Shown piece by piece: positions 52,019-60,132 of a stretch of 64,000 nt of DNA; positions within the stretch are counted from its first letter, which is position 1, and each line of letters begins with the position of its first letter. The position numbers and the translations under genes are program-made. Source of the stretch: Pseudomonadota bacterium (GTDB lineage: Bacteria; Pseudomonadota; Alphaproteobacteria; Rhizobiales; Xanthobacteraceae); assembly GCA_023451825.1 (NCBI GenBank), contig JAEXYA010000007.1, positions 1 to 64,000 of the forward strand, in the 5' to 3' direction. The notes beneath the pieces were generated by a model. The model did not search any database. It had not been told where the DNA came from and worked only from the letters and a program-made list of their open reading frames with translations.

Positions 52019-52984
52019 ATGTCGAAGACCATTCTCGTTACCGGCGCCTGCGGATGGCTCGGCAGCGCCATCGTCACGGCGCTGCTGGAGCGCGGCGACA
52101 AGGTGATCGCCACCGATCTCACGGTGTCGCCGGCTATCTCCGCACTGGCGAGCCGTGAATCGAAGCTCACAGCTGTCGCCGCCGATCTCGGCGAATGGCA
52201 CCAGGTGCTGCGCCTGTTCGAGGCGCAGCGTCCGGATGCCGTGATCCATGCCGCAGCCATCGTCGGCGTGATCCAGTGCGACGACATTCCGATCAAGGCG
52301 CAGCGCGTCAATGTGGAAGGCGCGATCAACCTATTCGAGGCGATGCGGCTTCTCAAGGTGAAGCGCGTCGTCCATGTCAGCACCGAAGAGACTTACGGCG
52401 ACTTCCTGTCGCCTGTGATCGACGAGGATCATCCGCAGAAGCCCCTCAGCATCTATGGCCTGACGAAGCTTGCTGCCGAGCATTACGGGCGCGTCTATTC
52501 GCGCGACCACGGGCTTGAATGCATCAATGTGCGAACCTGCTGGGTCTATGGCCCGCATCTGCCGCGTCTGCGCATGCCGCGCACGTTCGTCGAAGCGGCG
52601 CTGCGCGGTGAGCCATTCCATCAGGCCGATGGCGGCAATCTCGCGGTGGATCAGGTCTATATCGACGACACCGTGCAGGGCGCATTGCTTGCGCTCGACA
52701 AGGACAAGCATCGCTACGACGCCTACAATATCGCCACCGGTGTGGCACCGACGCTGCGCGACACGGCCGATGCCGTCAACCGTGCCATTCCTGGCGCGCA
52801 GATCACGGTCGGCGACAACGGTCCGTATCATCACGGCGGCAAGGTGCTTAGCGCCGTCAAAGGCGCGCTCGATATCAGCCGTGCGCGGAAGGAGCTCGGC
52901 TATGCGCCGCGCTACGATCTCCAGCGCGGCATTGAGGCAACCATCGCGGCAACGCGCGAGCGCATGACGCAGGGCGGTTCCTGA
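52019..52984 (+). CDS. NAD-dependent epimerase/dehydratase (second)
   Basis: A 321-residue extended SDR with T-G-A-C-G-W-L-G-S at the N-terminus, catalytic Y-G-L-T-K in S-I-Y-G-L-T-K, and the S-T-E-E-T-Y-G motif typical of sugar epimerases. It is more like the UDP-glucose-4-epimerase/GDP-mannose branch than the protein at 50654. It follows the cupin by 10 nt. The two epimerase-like genes together with the TIM barrel point to transformation of a multi-hydroxylated compound. Confidence 0.87.
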   Translation: MSKTILVTGACGWLGSAIVTALLERGDKVIATDLTVSPAISALASRESKLTAVAADLGEWHQVLRLFEAQRPDAVIHAAAIVGVIQCDDIPIKAQRVNVEGAINLFEAMRLLKVKRVVHVSTEETYGDFLSPVIDEDHPQKPLSIYGLTKLAAEHYGRVYSRDHGLECINVRTCWVYGPHLPRLRMPRTFVEAALRGEPFHQADGGNLAVDQVYIDDTVQGALLALDKDKHRYDAYNIATGVAPTLRDTADAVNRAIPGAQITVGDNGPYHHGGKVLSAVKGALDISRARKELGYAPRYDLQRGIEATIAATRERMTQGGS

Positions 52985-53062
52985 CGTCGTTCATGATCTA
53001 CCGCCCCGCCGCTGGTGGCAGGGCATTCAGCAAATCCGGCCCACTTCCTTGAGGACAAGCGC

Positions 53063-53773
53063 ATGTCGACTTCATCTCCCGTTGTGATCATTTTCGGCGG
53101 CTCACGCGGCATCGGCGCCGCCTGCGCCAAGGCTTTTGCGGAGGCCGGCTGGCAAGTCGCCTCGACCTACGCGACCAAAGCGGATGCCGCAGCTCCCGGT
53201 AAGACCTATCAAGTCGATATCCGCGACGCGGCTGCTGTCGCAAACGTGTTCGACCGAGTGCAGGCCGACTACGGCGCGGCACCGCAGGCCGTGATCGCCA
53301 ATGCCGGCATCAACGTGCCGGGCGCGCCGCTTGCAAATTTCCCCGCCGAGAATTTCCGTCAGCTGCTCGACGTCAATGTCGTCGGTGCCTTCAACGTCCT
53401 CGCCGAAGCCGCGCGAAAAGTGAAGGACAACGGCGCGATCGTGGCCATCACCACCTCGCTGGTTCGTCATGTGGTGCCCGGCACCGGTCCGTATGCCGCC
53501 ACAAAGGCTGCGGTGGAAAGCCTTGTGCGTGCGATGTCGAAGGAACTGTCCGGCCGCGGCGTGCGCGTCAATGGCGTGGCGCCGGGCCCGGTGGACACCG
53601 ATCTCTTCAATGCCGGCAAGACCGAAGAGGTCAAAGCGCGCATGGCGGCCTTCAGCCCGTTCAACCGCATCGGTCGCCCGGATGAGATCGCAGACGTCGT
53701 CCGCTTTCTCGCCTCCGATCAGGCATCGTGGGTGCAGGGCCAGATCGTGCAGCCGAATGGCGGCATGGTATGA
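53063..53773 (+). CDS. SDR-family oxidoreductase
   Basis: A 236-residue classical SDR: Rossmann motif G-G-S-R-G-I-G at the N-terminus, N-A-G-I-N after strand 4, catalytic Ser in I-T-T-S-L, and Y-A-A-T-K with Tyr/Lys. ATG 53063 gives the standard N-terminus; an extension to 53015 is not conserved-looking. The stop overlaps the following flavoprotein start (ATGA). It probably interconverts a ketone and an alcohol in this pathway. Confidence 0.9.
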   Translation: MSTSSPVVIIFGGSRGIGAACAKAFAEAGWQVASTYATKADAAAPGKTYQVDIRDAAAVANVFDRVQADYGAAPQAVIANAGINVPGAPLANFPAENFRQLLDVNVVGAFNVLAEAARKVKDNGAIVAITTSLVRHVVPGTGPYAATKAAVESLVRAMSKELSGRGVRVNGVAPGPVDTDLFNAGKTEEVKARMAAFSPFNRIGRPDEIADVVRFLASDQASWVQGQIVQPNGGMV

Positions 53774-55482
53774 CGCAAGGGACTTCCGCTGCGCCGGATG
53801 ACGTCTTCGACGTCATCGTGGTCGGCTCCGGTGCTGGCGGTCTGACCGCTGCCAGCACTGCGGCAGCGCAAGGCTGCTCGGTGCTGCTGCTCGAACACGC
53901 CGATGTGGTCGGCGGCACCACGGCGATCTCCGGCGGCATGGTGTGGATTCCCGCAAACCACAAGGCTGCAGCGGCGCAGCGCGCGGATAGTCTCGATGCG
54001 GCGCGCACCTATCTTGCGCAGACGGTGCCGGGCACCGATCGCAAGAAGCTGGAAGCCTTTCTCGCCAGCGGCGATGCCGCGATCCGCGATCTCGAAGCCC
54101 GCACCAGCCTGCGCTTGCAGCCGGTTCTGACCTATCCCGATTACTATCCCGATCTTCCGGGCGCGACGCCGGGTGGCCGCGTACTCGAGCCGGTACCGTT
54201 CGAGGCCAGCGTGCTCGGCAAGGCGTTCACGCTTGTGCGCAATCCGTTGCCGGAATTCATGTTATTTGGCGGCATGATGATCAGCCGTGCGGACATTCCG
54301 CATTTGCGCCGCATGTCGAAGTCGCTGCGCTCGGCGCTGCATGTCGCAAAACTGCTGTTCAAATATGGCGTGCAGCGGATCAGTGCGCGCCGCGGCACCA
54401 CGCTCTATCTCGGCAATGCGCTGGTGGGGCGGCTGCTGAAATCCGCCCTCGATCTTGGCGTCGTCATCCGCACCTGCACCACGGTGACGCGGCTTGAGGC
54501 AGGCGCGGACGGCCGCATCTCGGTGCTCGAGACACGCGACGCATCCGCACGGCTACACCGTGTGCGCGCGCGCCGCGGCGTCGTGCTGGCGACCGGCGGC
54601 ATCTCGCATGATGTCGAGTTGCGTCGTCAATTCGTGCCGGACAGCGCGGGTGATCTCAGCGCAACGGTCGCCGCAGGTGACGCGCTGCGCGGCGCACGGC
54701 TTGCGACGGCACTTGGTGCACAGGTCTCGGCGCCGACGCGCGAGGGCGCCTTTTGGGTGCCGGCCTCCACATTCACACGCGCCGATAGCAGTCGCGGCGT
54801 CTACCCGCACACGGTCACCGATCGCGCCAAGCCTGGCATGATTGCCGTGGACGGCAACGGGCAGCGTTTTGTCAACGAGGCGGTCTCGTATCATGAATTC
54901 GTCCGTGCCCAGCTCGCGCATGCCAATAGCGCGATCCCGGCCTGGCTTGTCTGCGATAGCCGATTCATCTGGAAATACGGGCTCGGCAAGATCAAACCGT
55001 TCACCACGTGGCTGACTGCCGATGTGACATCGGGCTATCTCAAACGCGCCGATACGCTGGCCGATCTCGCGCGTCTGATCGGCGCGCCGCCGCCGGCTCT
55101 GTCGGATACGGTGGCGACCTTCAACAAGGACGCCGAACGTGGCGAAGACCCGGCCTTCGGGCGCGGCAGCAATATCTATCAACGTTCGCTAGGCGATGCC
55201 GATCATGGGCCAAACCCGTGTATCGCGCCAATCAAGGATGGACCGTTCTACGCCGTGGCCGTGCAGCCCGCTGATCTCGGAATGTCAGCGGGCATCGTCA
55301 CCGACGATCAGGCGCGCGTGCTCGCCGCCGACGGCAAGCCCATCGCCGGACTGTTCGCGTGCGGCAATGACATGGCGTCGATCATGGAAGGCGCCTATCC
55401 CGGTCCTGGCATCACGCTCGGACCCGCGCTCACCTTTGGATGGATCGCAGGACGGCAAGTCGCGCGAGATGGAGGCGTATGA
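53770..55482 (+). CDS. FAD-dependent dehydrogenase, KstD/fumarate-reductase type
   Basis: A 570-residue flavoprotein. The N-terminal FAD motif is V-V-G-S-G-A-G-G-L-T-A-A-S with V-G-G-T-T-A-I-S-G-G following. The C-terminal FAD region G-A-Y-P-G-P-G-I-T-L-G-P-A-L-T-F-G is characteristic of the 3-ketosteroid delta-1-dehydrogenase / FAD-binding dehydrogenase group. Members catalyse alpha,beta-dehydrogenation of ketones or reduce the resulting enones. It starts at ATG 53770, overlapping the SDR stop, and overlaps the next gene as well. A ketone-forming SDR followed by a ring or chain dehydrogenase is a typical order in catabolic pathways. Confidence 0.9.
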   Translation: MTQGTSAAPDDVFDVIVVGSGAGGLTAASTAAAQGCSVLLLEHADVVGGTTAISGGMVWIPANHKAAAAQRADSLDAARTYLAQTVPGTDRKKLEAFLASGDAAIRDLEARTSLRLQPVLTYPDYYPDLPGATPGGRVLEPVPFEASVLGKAFTLVRNPLPEFMLFGGMMISRADIPHLRRMSKSLRSALHVAKLLFKYGVQRISARRGTTLYLGNALVGRLLKSALDLGVVIRTCTTVTRLEAGADGRISVLETRDASARLHRVRARRGVVLATGGISHDVELRRQFVPDSAGDLSATVAAGDALRGARLATALGAQVSAPTREGAFWVPASTFTRADSSRGVYPHTVTDRAKPGMIAVDGNGQRFVNEAVSYHEFVRAQLAHANSAIPAWLVCDSRFIWKYGLGKIKPFTTWLTADVTSGYLKRADTLADLARLIGAPPPALSDTVATFNKDAERGEDPAFGRGSNIYQRSLGDADHGPNPCIAPIKDGPFYAVAVQPADLGMSAGIVTDDQARVLAADGKPIAGLFACGNDMASIMEGAYPGPGITLGPALTFGWIAGRQVARDGGV

Positions 55483-56456
55483 TGATTGATCCCAAGAAGC
55501 TTGGTTGTCTTCTATTGTCAGTCGGCACGATCGTCATGGCGACAGCATTGCCCGCGCGCGCCGATGGTGAGCGCCTCGTCGTCTTTACAAAGAACAAGGT
55601 CAATCCGAACTATGTCGCATTCCGGCTCGGCGCCGATCGGGCGGCGGCGCGGCTTGGCGCGACGACGCTTCACCGCGTTCCCGAAAAGCCGGACGACGCG
55701 CCTGAGCAGATCGCTCTTCTGGAAACCACTATTCGCGAGCGGCCCGGCGCGATCCTTCTGGCGCCCGCAGACGACAAACTCCTGGAGCCAACAGTCGAGG
55801 CGATCAACGCTGCGAAAATTCCGGTCGTTGGATTCGTCAACCGGATGGCGAAGGGCGAGTTCGTCAGCTTCGTCGGCAGCGACGATGTCGAGATGGGATA
55901 TCAAACCGCGCGTTTCCTGCTGCAGGCAATGGGCGAGAAAGGCAATGTCGTCATCATCGAGGGAACGGCGACAGCGCCGACTGCGCGCGACCGGTTGAAG
56001 GGATTTCAACGCGCGCTTGCGGAACATCCCGGCATTCGCCTCCTGGCATCGGTGACGGGGCGCTACCTGACACCGGACGCAGATCGAGCCATGACCAAAT
56101 TGCTGGCCGAGTTTCCGCAGATCGACGGTGTCATCGCGGCCAATGACAGCATGGCGATGGGGGTCCTCGATGCGCTCGCGCGCGCAAAGCGCAGTGCAAA
56201 GGTGGTTGGCTTGAACGGAACGATGGAAGCCGCGGAGGCGATCCGGGACGGGCGTCTGCTCGCCAGCGAAGACTATAGCGGCTTTGCGCTCGGATGCCTC
56301 ACAGCCGAGACGGCGATCCGGCACCTGCGTGGTCAGAAGGCGCCGGCGGACATCATGCTGCCGGTTCGCATCATCGAGCGTTCTAATGTGGCTGAGTGGC
56401 TGGTTCCCGTCGCGCAGAGAGAATGCCCGGATTGGGAAAAGGCGGCTCTGAAATGA
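55479..56456 (+). CDS. Ribose-type sugar ABC substrate-binding protein (orphan)
   Basis: A 325-residue periplasmic binding protein of the Peripla_BP_4 (RbsB-like) family. The signal peptide ends A-L-P-A-R-A-D; the mature part contains F-T-K-N-K-V-N-P-N-Y-V-A-F-R-L-G, I-L-L-A-P-A-D-D, and late A-A-N-D-S-M-A-M-G. ATG at 55479 or 55482 overlaps the flavoprotein stop. No RbsA/RbsC-like ATPase or permease genes are next to it, and the transporter encoded upstream is of a different (Liv) family. It might serve a distant transporter or a chemoreceptor. Confidence 0.87.
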   Translation: MMIDPKKLGCLLLSVGTIVMATALPARADGERLVVFTKNKVNPNYVAFRLGADRAAARLGATTLHRVPEKPDDAPEQIALLETTIRERPGAILLAPADDKLLEPTVEAINAAKIPVVGFVNRMAKGEFVSFVGSDDVEMGYQTARFLLQAMGEKGNVVIIEGTATAPTARDRLKGFQRALAEHPGIRLLASVTGRYLTPDADRAMTKLLAEFPQIDGVIAANDSMAMGVLDALARAKRSAKVVGLNGTMEAAEAIRDGRLLASEDYSGFALGCLTAETAIRHLRGQKAPADIMLPVRIIERSNVAEWLVPVAQRECPDWEKAALK

Positions 56457-56496
56457 ATAGCGGCGATAAATCAGCGCGTGAGACGGGGACGGCCTC

Positions 56497-57942
56497 GTGA
56501 CATCTTCGGTCAGTCCCGACGTTCTCGTCATCGGCGGCGGCAATGCGGCTTTGTGCTCGGCGCTGATGGCGCGCGAAGCCGGCGCATCGGTGCTGATGCT
56601 GGAATCCGCGCCGAAGGAATGGCGCGGCGGCAACAGCATGCATGTGCGCAATCTCCGCTGCATGCATGACGAGCCGCAGGACGTGCTGGTCGAGGCCTAC
56701 CCGGAAGAAGAGTTTTGGCAGGACCTGTTGAAGGTCACCGGCGGCATCACCAATGAGCCTTTGGCGCGTATGGTGATCCGCCATTCCTCGCGCTGCCGGC
56801 CATGGATGCGCAAGCACGGCGTGCATTTCCAGCCGCCGCTGTCAGGCGCGCTGCATGTGGCGCGCACGAACGCCTTTTTCATGGGCGGCGGCAAGGCGCT
56901 AGTGAATGCGTATTACCGAAGCGCTGAAGAGCTCGGCGTAAAAATCCGCTACAGCACGCCGGTGAAGAGCCTGGACATCGAAGACGGTCGGTTCGTAGCG
57001 GCGGTTACCGAGAGCGGCGAGCGCATCGAAGCAAAAAGCTGCGTGCTCGGCTGCGGCGGCTTCGAATCCAATCTCGAATGGCAGCGCGAAGCCTGGGGCC
57101 AGAACGAGCGTGGTGAATGGACGGCGGAAAACTTCCTGATCCGCGGCACCCGCTTCAACCAGGGCGTCTTGCTCAAATTCATGATCGAGGCCGGCGCCGA
57201 TACGATCGGCGATCCCACCCAAGCCCATTGCGTCGCCATCGATGCGCGCGCGCCGCTTTATGACGGCGGCATCTGCACGCGCATCGATTGCGTTTCCCTC
57301 GGTGTCGTCGTCAATCGTGAAGCCAAACGCTTTTACGACGAAGGCGAGGACTTTTGGCCGAAGCGCTATGCCATCTGGGGCCGTCTCGTCGCCCAGCAGC
57401 CGGGCCAGACCGCGTGGTCCATCATCGACCAGAAAGCCATCGGCCGCTTCATGCCGCCGGTGTTCGACGGCACCAAGGCTGACACGCTGGAAGAGCTCGC
57501 CGTGAAGATTGGCGTCGATCCCGTCACCTTCATGGAAACGCTGAACGCCTATAACGCGGCGTGCCGGCCCGGCACCTTCGATCACACCTCGCTCGATGAC
57601 TGCGTGACCGAAGGCCTCACCCCGGCCAAGACCCATTGGGCCCGCGTGATCGACACCGCGCCGTTCTATGCCTATCCGCTCAAGCCCGGCATCACCTTCA
57701 CCTATCTCGGCATGAAGACCGACGAGACCGCGGCCTGCCGTTTCGGCAATGTCGTCAGCACCAATCTGTTCGCCGCCGGTGAAATGGTGGCCGGCAATGT
57801 GCTCGGCAAGGGCTACACCGCCGGTGTCGGCATGAGCATCGGCACCGCCTTCGGCCGCATCGCCGGCGTCAATGCCGCGGCGTCAGCCGGGCATCACCAC
57901 CCGACATTCGAAGAGGAATTCGCCTATGCCGCCGGTCGCTGA
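56497..57942 (+). CDS. tcuA: FAD-dependent tricarballylate dehydrogenase-like protein
   Basis: A 481-residue flavoprotein of the succinate dehydrogenase/fumarate reductase superfamily. FAD motif V-I-G-G-G-N-A-A-L-C-S-A-L near the start; R-N-L-R-C-M-H-D and the C-terminal L-G-K-G-Y-T-A-G-V-G-M-S-I-G-T are typical of TcuA. The start is a GTG at 56497. TcuA oxidises tricarballylate to cis-aconitate; assignment rests on family pattern and on the overlapping tcuB downstream. In this operon, the substrate could be another tricarboxylate or 1,2-dicarboxylate. No TcuC transporter gene is adjacent. Confidence 0.85.
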   Translation: MTSSVSPDVLVIGGGNAALCSALMAREAGASVLMLESAPKEWRGGNSMHVRNLRCMHDEPQDVLVEAYPEEEFWQDLLKVTGGITNEPLARMVIRHSSRCRPWMRKHGVHFQPPLSGALHVARTNAFFMGGGKALVNAYYRSAEELGVKIRYSTPVKSLDIEDGRFVAAVTESGERIEAKSCVLGCGGFESNLEWQREAWGQNERGEWTAENFLIRGTRFNQGVLLKFMIEAGADTIGDPTQAHCVAIDARAPLYDGGICTRIDCVSLGVVVNREAKRFYDEGEDFWPKRYAIWGRLVAQQPGQTAWSIIDQKAIGRFMPPVFDGTKADTLEELAVKIGVDPVTFMETLNAYNAACRPGTFDHTSLDDCVTEGLTPAKTHWARVIDTAPFYAYPLKPGITFTYLGMKTDETAACRFGNVVSTNLFAAGEMVAGNVLGKGYTAGVGMSIGTAFGRIAGVNAAASAGHHHPTFEEEFAYAAGR

Positions 57943-59134
57943 ATTGGCTCCGCCGAAAGACGGCGCCTGCAATGGCGACGTCAATCTCGCCGAGGCGATG
58001 ACCGCCGGCGAGGCCGAGATCGCGCGCGTCATGCAAATCTGCAACGCATGCCGTTATTGCGAAGGCTTTTGCGCCGTGTTCCCGGCGATGACCCGCCGGC
58101 TCGAATTCAATGCCGCCGATACGCATTATCTGGCGAACCTCTGCCATAATTGCGGTTCGTGCCTCTATGCCTGCCAATACGCGCCGCCGCATGAATTTGC
58201 GGTCAATGTTCCGCAGGCCATGGCCAAGGTGCGCGTGCGCACTTATCAGGACTATGCGTGGCCGCGCGCGTTCGGAAAACTCTATGAGCGCGCCGGCCTC
58301 ACCGTCGCCTTCGCGTTGTCCGGCGGCCTCGCGCTGTTCATGATCCTGGCCATTGCGATGAACGGGCGCCTGATCCATGAGCCGCTTAAAGGCAATTTCT
58401 ACGCGATCTTCCCGCATAATTTCATGGCGCTGCTGTTCGGCTCGGTGTTCGGTTTTTCGATCCTGGCGCTCGCCATCGGCGTCGTGAAATTCTGGCGTGA
58501 GGTGTCGCCGACAAAAGATGGCACGCCTGCCGACATCAAGGCGGCGGCGCAAGCCCGCGTGCCGGCCGTCGCGGAAGCGATGCACGATGTCGCGCGCATG
58601 AAATATCTGGGCGGCGGCCATGGCGATGGCTGCAACGAGGGCGATGACGCCTTCACGCTGTGGCGCCGGCGCTTCCATCATTTCACGCTGTACGGCTTCC
58701 TGCTGTGCTTCGCCTCGACCTGCGTGGCGACGCTGTATCATTACATCTGGAAGCTGCAGGCGCCTTATGCCTATACGAGCGCGCCGGTCATCCTCGGTAC
58801 GCTTGGTGGCATCGGCCTGCTTATCGGCCCGGTCGGTCTGCTCTGGCTGAACTTCAAGCGCGATGCGCTGCGCGCCGATGTCAAGCAAAACGCGATGGAT
58901 CGCGGCTTCATCATGCTGCTGCTGCTGGTGTCGGTCACCGGCCTGCTGCTGCTGGTGCTGCGCGACACCCGCTTCATGGCGCTATGGCTGGCGATCCATC
59001 TCGGCACGGTGATGGCGCTGTTCGTGACGTTGCCCTATGGCAAATTCGCCCACGGCATCTTCCGCTCGGCCGCGCTGCTCAAGTTCAATATCGAGAAGCG
59101 CATGCCGAACCGGCTAGGGCTGGGCGGGGAGTAA
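57926..59134 (+). CDS. tcuB: Tricarballylate utilisation Fe-S/membrane protein
   Basis: A 402-residue TcuB-type protein. Two ferredoxin-like 4Fe-4S motifs are visible at the N-terminus: C39, C42, C45, C49 and C73, C76, C79, C83. After these come about six transmembrane helices (starting near 125), with conserved His that could bind haem. TcuB reoxidises reduced TcuA and passes electrons to the quinone pool. The start at 57926 overlaps tcuA by 17 nt, so the pair is translationally coupled. It is the last gene of the long operon; a hairpin lies downstream between it and the convergent lysR. Confidence 0.88.
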   Translation: MPPVAELAPPKDGACNGDVNLAEAMTAGEAEIARVMQICNACRYCEGFCAVFPAMTRRLEFNAADTHYLANLCHNCGSCLYACQYAPPHEFAVNVPQAMAKVRVRTYQDYAWPRAFGKLYERAGLTVAFALSGGLALFMILAIAMNGRLIHEPLKGNFYAIFPHNFMALLFGSVFGFSILALAIGVVKFWREVSPTKDGTPADIKAAAQARVPAVAEAMHDVARMKYLGGGHGDGCNEGDDAFTLWRRRFHHFTLYGFLLCFASTCVATLYHYIWKLQAPYAYTSAPVILGTLGGIGLLIGPVGLLWLNFKRDALRADVKQNAMDRGFIMLLLLVSVTGLLLLVLRDTRFMALWLAIHLGTVMALFVTLPYGKFAHGIFRSAALLKFNIEKRMPNRLGLGGE

Positions 59135-59141
59135 ATCTCGC

Positions 59142-59171
59142 CGTCATTGCGAGCGCAGCGAAGCCATCCAG
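59142..59171 (+). repeat. Partial dispersed repeat, one arm
   Basis: The 30-base stretch beginning cgtcattgcgagcgcagcg and ending gccatccag resembles one arm of a dispersed inverted repeat that is common between genes of Bradyrhizobiaceae. The expected second arm is not present. Confidence 0.55.
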
Positions 59172-59191
59172 AAGGCAAAATGAACACGGCG

Positions 59192-59214
59192 CATCGCGGA
59201 GTCACGCCGCGATG
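59192..59214. terminator. Hairpin between convergent tcuB and lysR
   Basis: Perfect 8-bp arms catcgcgg and ccgcgatg with a 7-nt loop. It overlaps the 3' end of the lysR coding sequence (stop at 59202-59204) and lies 58 bases after the tcuB stop, so it may terminate both transcripts. Confidence 0.45.
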
Positions 59215-60089
59215 AACTGCTTCCGCGCTTCCTTCACCTTGCCGACGATATAGCGGCGGATCTCACGCACCCGATGCGTGTCGTGGGTGTCGGGATGCGA
59301 GATCAGCCAATAGGTGCGCGTAAAGCTGTTGGCGGGGAGAATGCGGCGTAACTCCGAATAACGTCGCGCGGCATAGTCATGCAGGATGCCGATGCCGTGG
59401 CCGGCGCGCACCGCCTCGAGCTGGCCGATGACGCTGCCGCATTCGAAACGTCGCGTGATCAGCTCGCTCAGCGTCGATGCATAGTCGAGTGCGCGGCTGA
59501 AGATGATGTCATGGATATAGGTGATCAGCAGATGATCGGAGAGATCGCCGACTTTCTTGATCGCCGATGATCGCGCGAGATAGTCCTCGGATGCATAGAA
59601 GCTGAGTGTGTAGTCGGTCAGCTTGGTGCAGATCAGCTTGCCTTCGTCGGGCCGCTCCACGGTGACCACCATGTCGGCTTCGCGCTTGGCCAATGAGAAG
59701 GTGCGCGGCATGGCCACGAGTTGGATCACCAGATCGGGATTATCGGCGGCGAAAGCGCCGAGCTTGTCGGCCAGAAAATAATTGCCGAGCCCATCCGGCG
59801 CGCCGATGCGTACCGTGCCGGCGATCTTGTCTGCGGCCGAGGAAAGCTGCGAACCCACGCGCAGCAGTTCGGATTCGGCGCGCTCGGCGGCGGCGAGCAG
59901 CGCGACGCCGGCAGGGGTCAGCGATGATCCCGTGGTCTGGCGGTTCAGCAGCTTGGTCTTGAGGTCCTTTTCCAGCGCGGTGAGCTGGCGGGCGACGGTG
60001 GCGTGATTGAGCTTGAGTCGCTTGGCAGCGCCGAGAATTTGCCCGGTACGGGCGACTTCGAGAAAAATGCGTACCTTGTCCCAATCCAT
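59202..60089 (-). CDS. LysR-family transcriptional regulator
   Basis: A 295-residue LysR-type regulator that starts M-D-W-D-K-V-R-I-F-L-E-V-A, with the helix-turn-helix L-G-A-A-K-R-L-K-L-N-H-A-T-V-A-R-Q-L (about residues 18-40) and an effector domain typical of the branch that lacks the usual F-x-V pattern. It is encoded convergently to tcuB. By position it may regulate the tcuAB end of the operon, like TcuR in Salmonella, but orientation and start differ from the classical tcuR-tcuABC set, so this is not firm. Confidence 0.88.
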   Translation of the reverse strand: MDWDKVRIFLEVARTGQILGAAKRLKLNHATVARQLTALEKDLKTKLLNRQTTGSSLTPAGVALLAAAERAESELLRVGSQLSSAADKIAGTVRIGAPDGLGNYFLADKLGAFAADNPDLVIQLVAMPRTFSLAKREADMVVTVERPDEGKLICTKLTDYTLSFYASEDYLARSSAIKKVGDLSDHLLITYIHDIIFSRALDYASTLSELITRRFECGSVIGQLEAVRAGHGIGILHDYAARRYSELRRILPANSFTRTYWLISHPDTHDTHRVREIRRYIVGKVKEARKQFIAA

Positions 60090-60132
60090 GGCGGGACTTT
60101 ATTGGTTCCCTATCGCGGCGGCAATATGGGCT

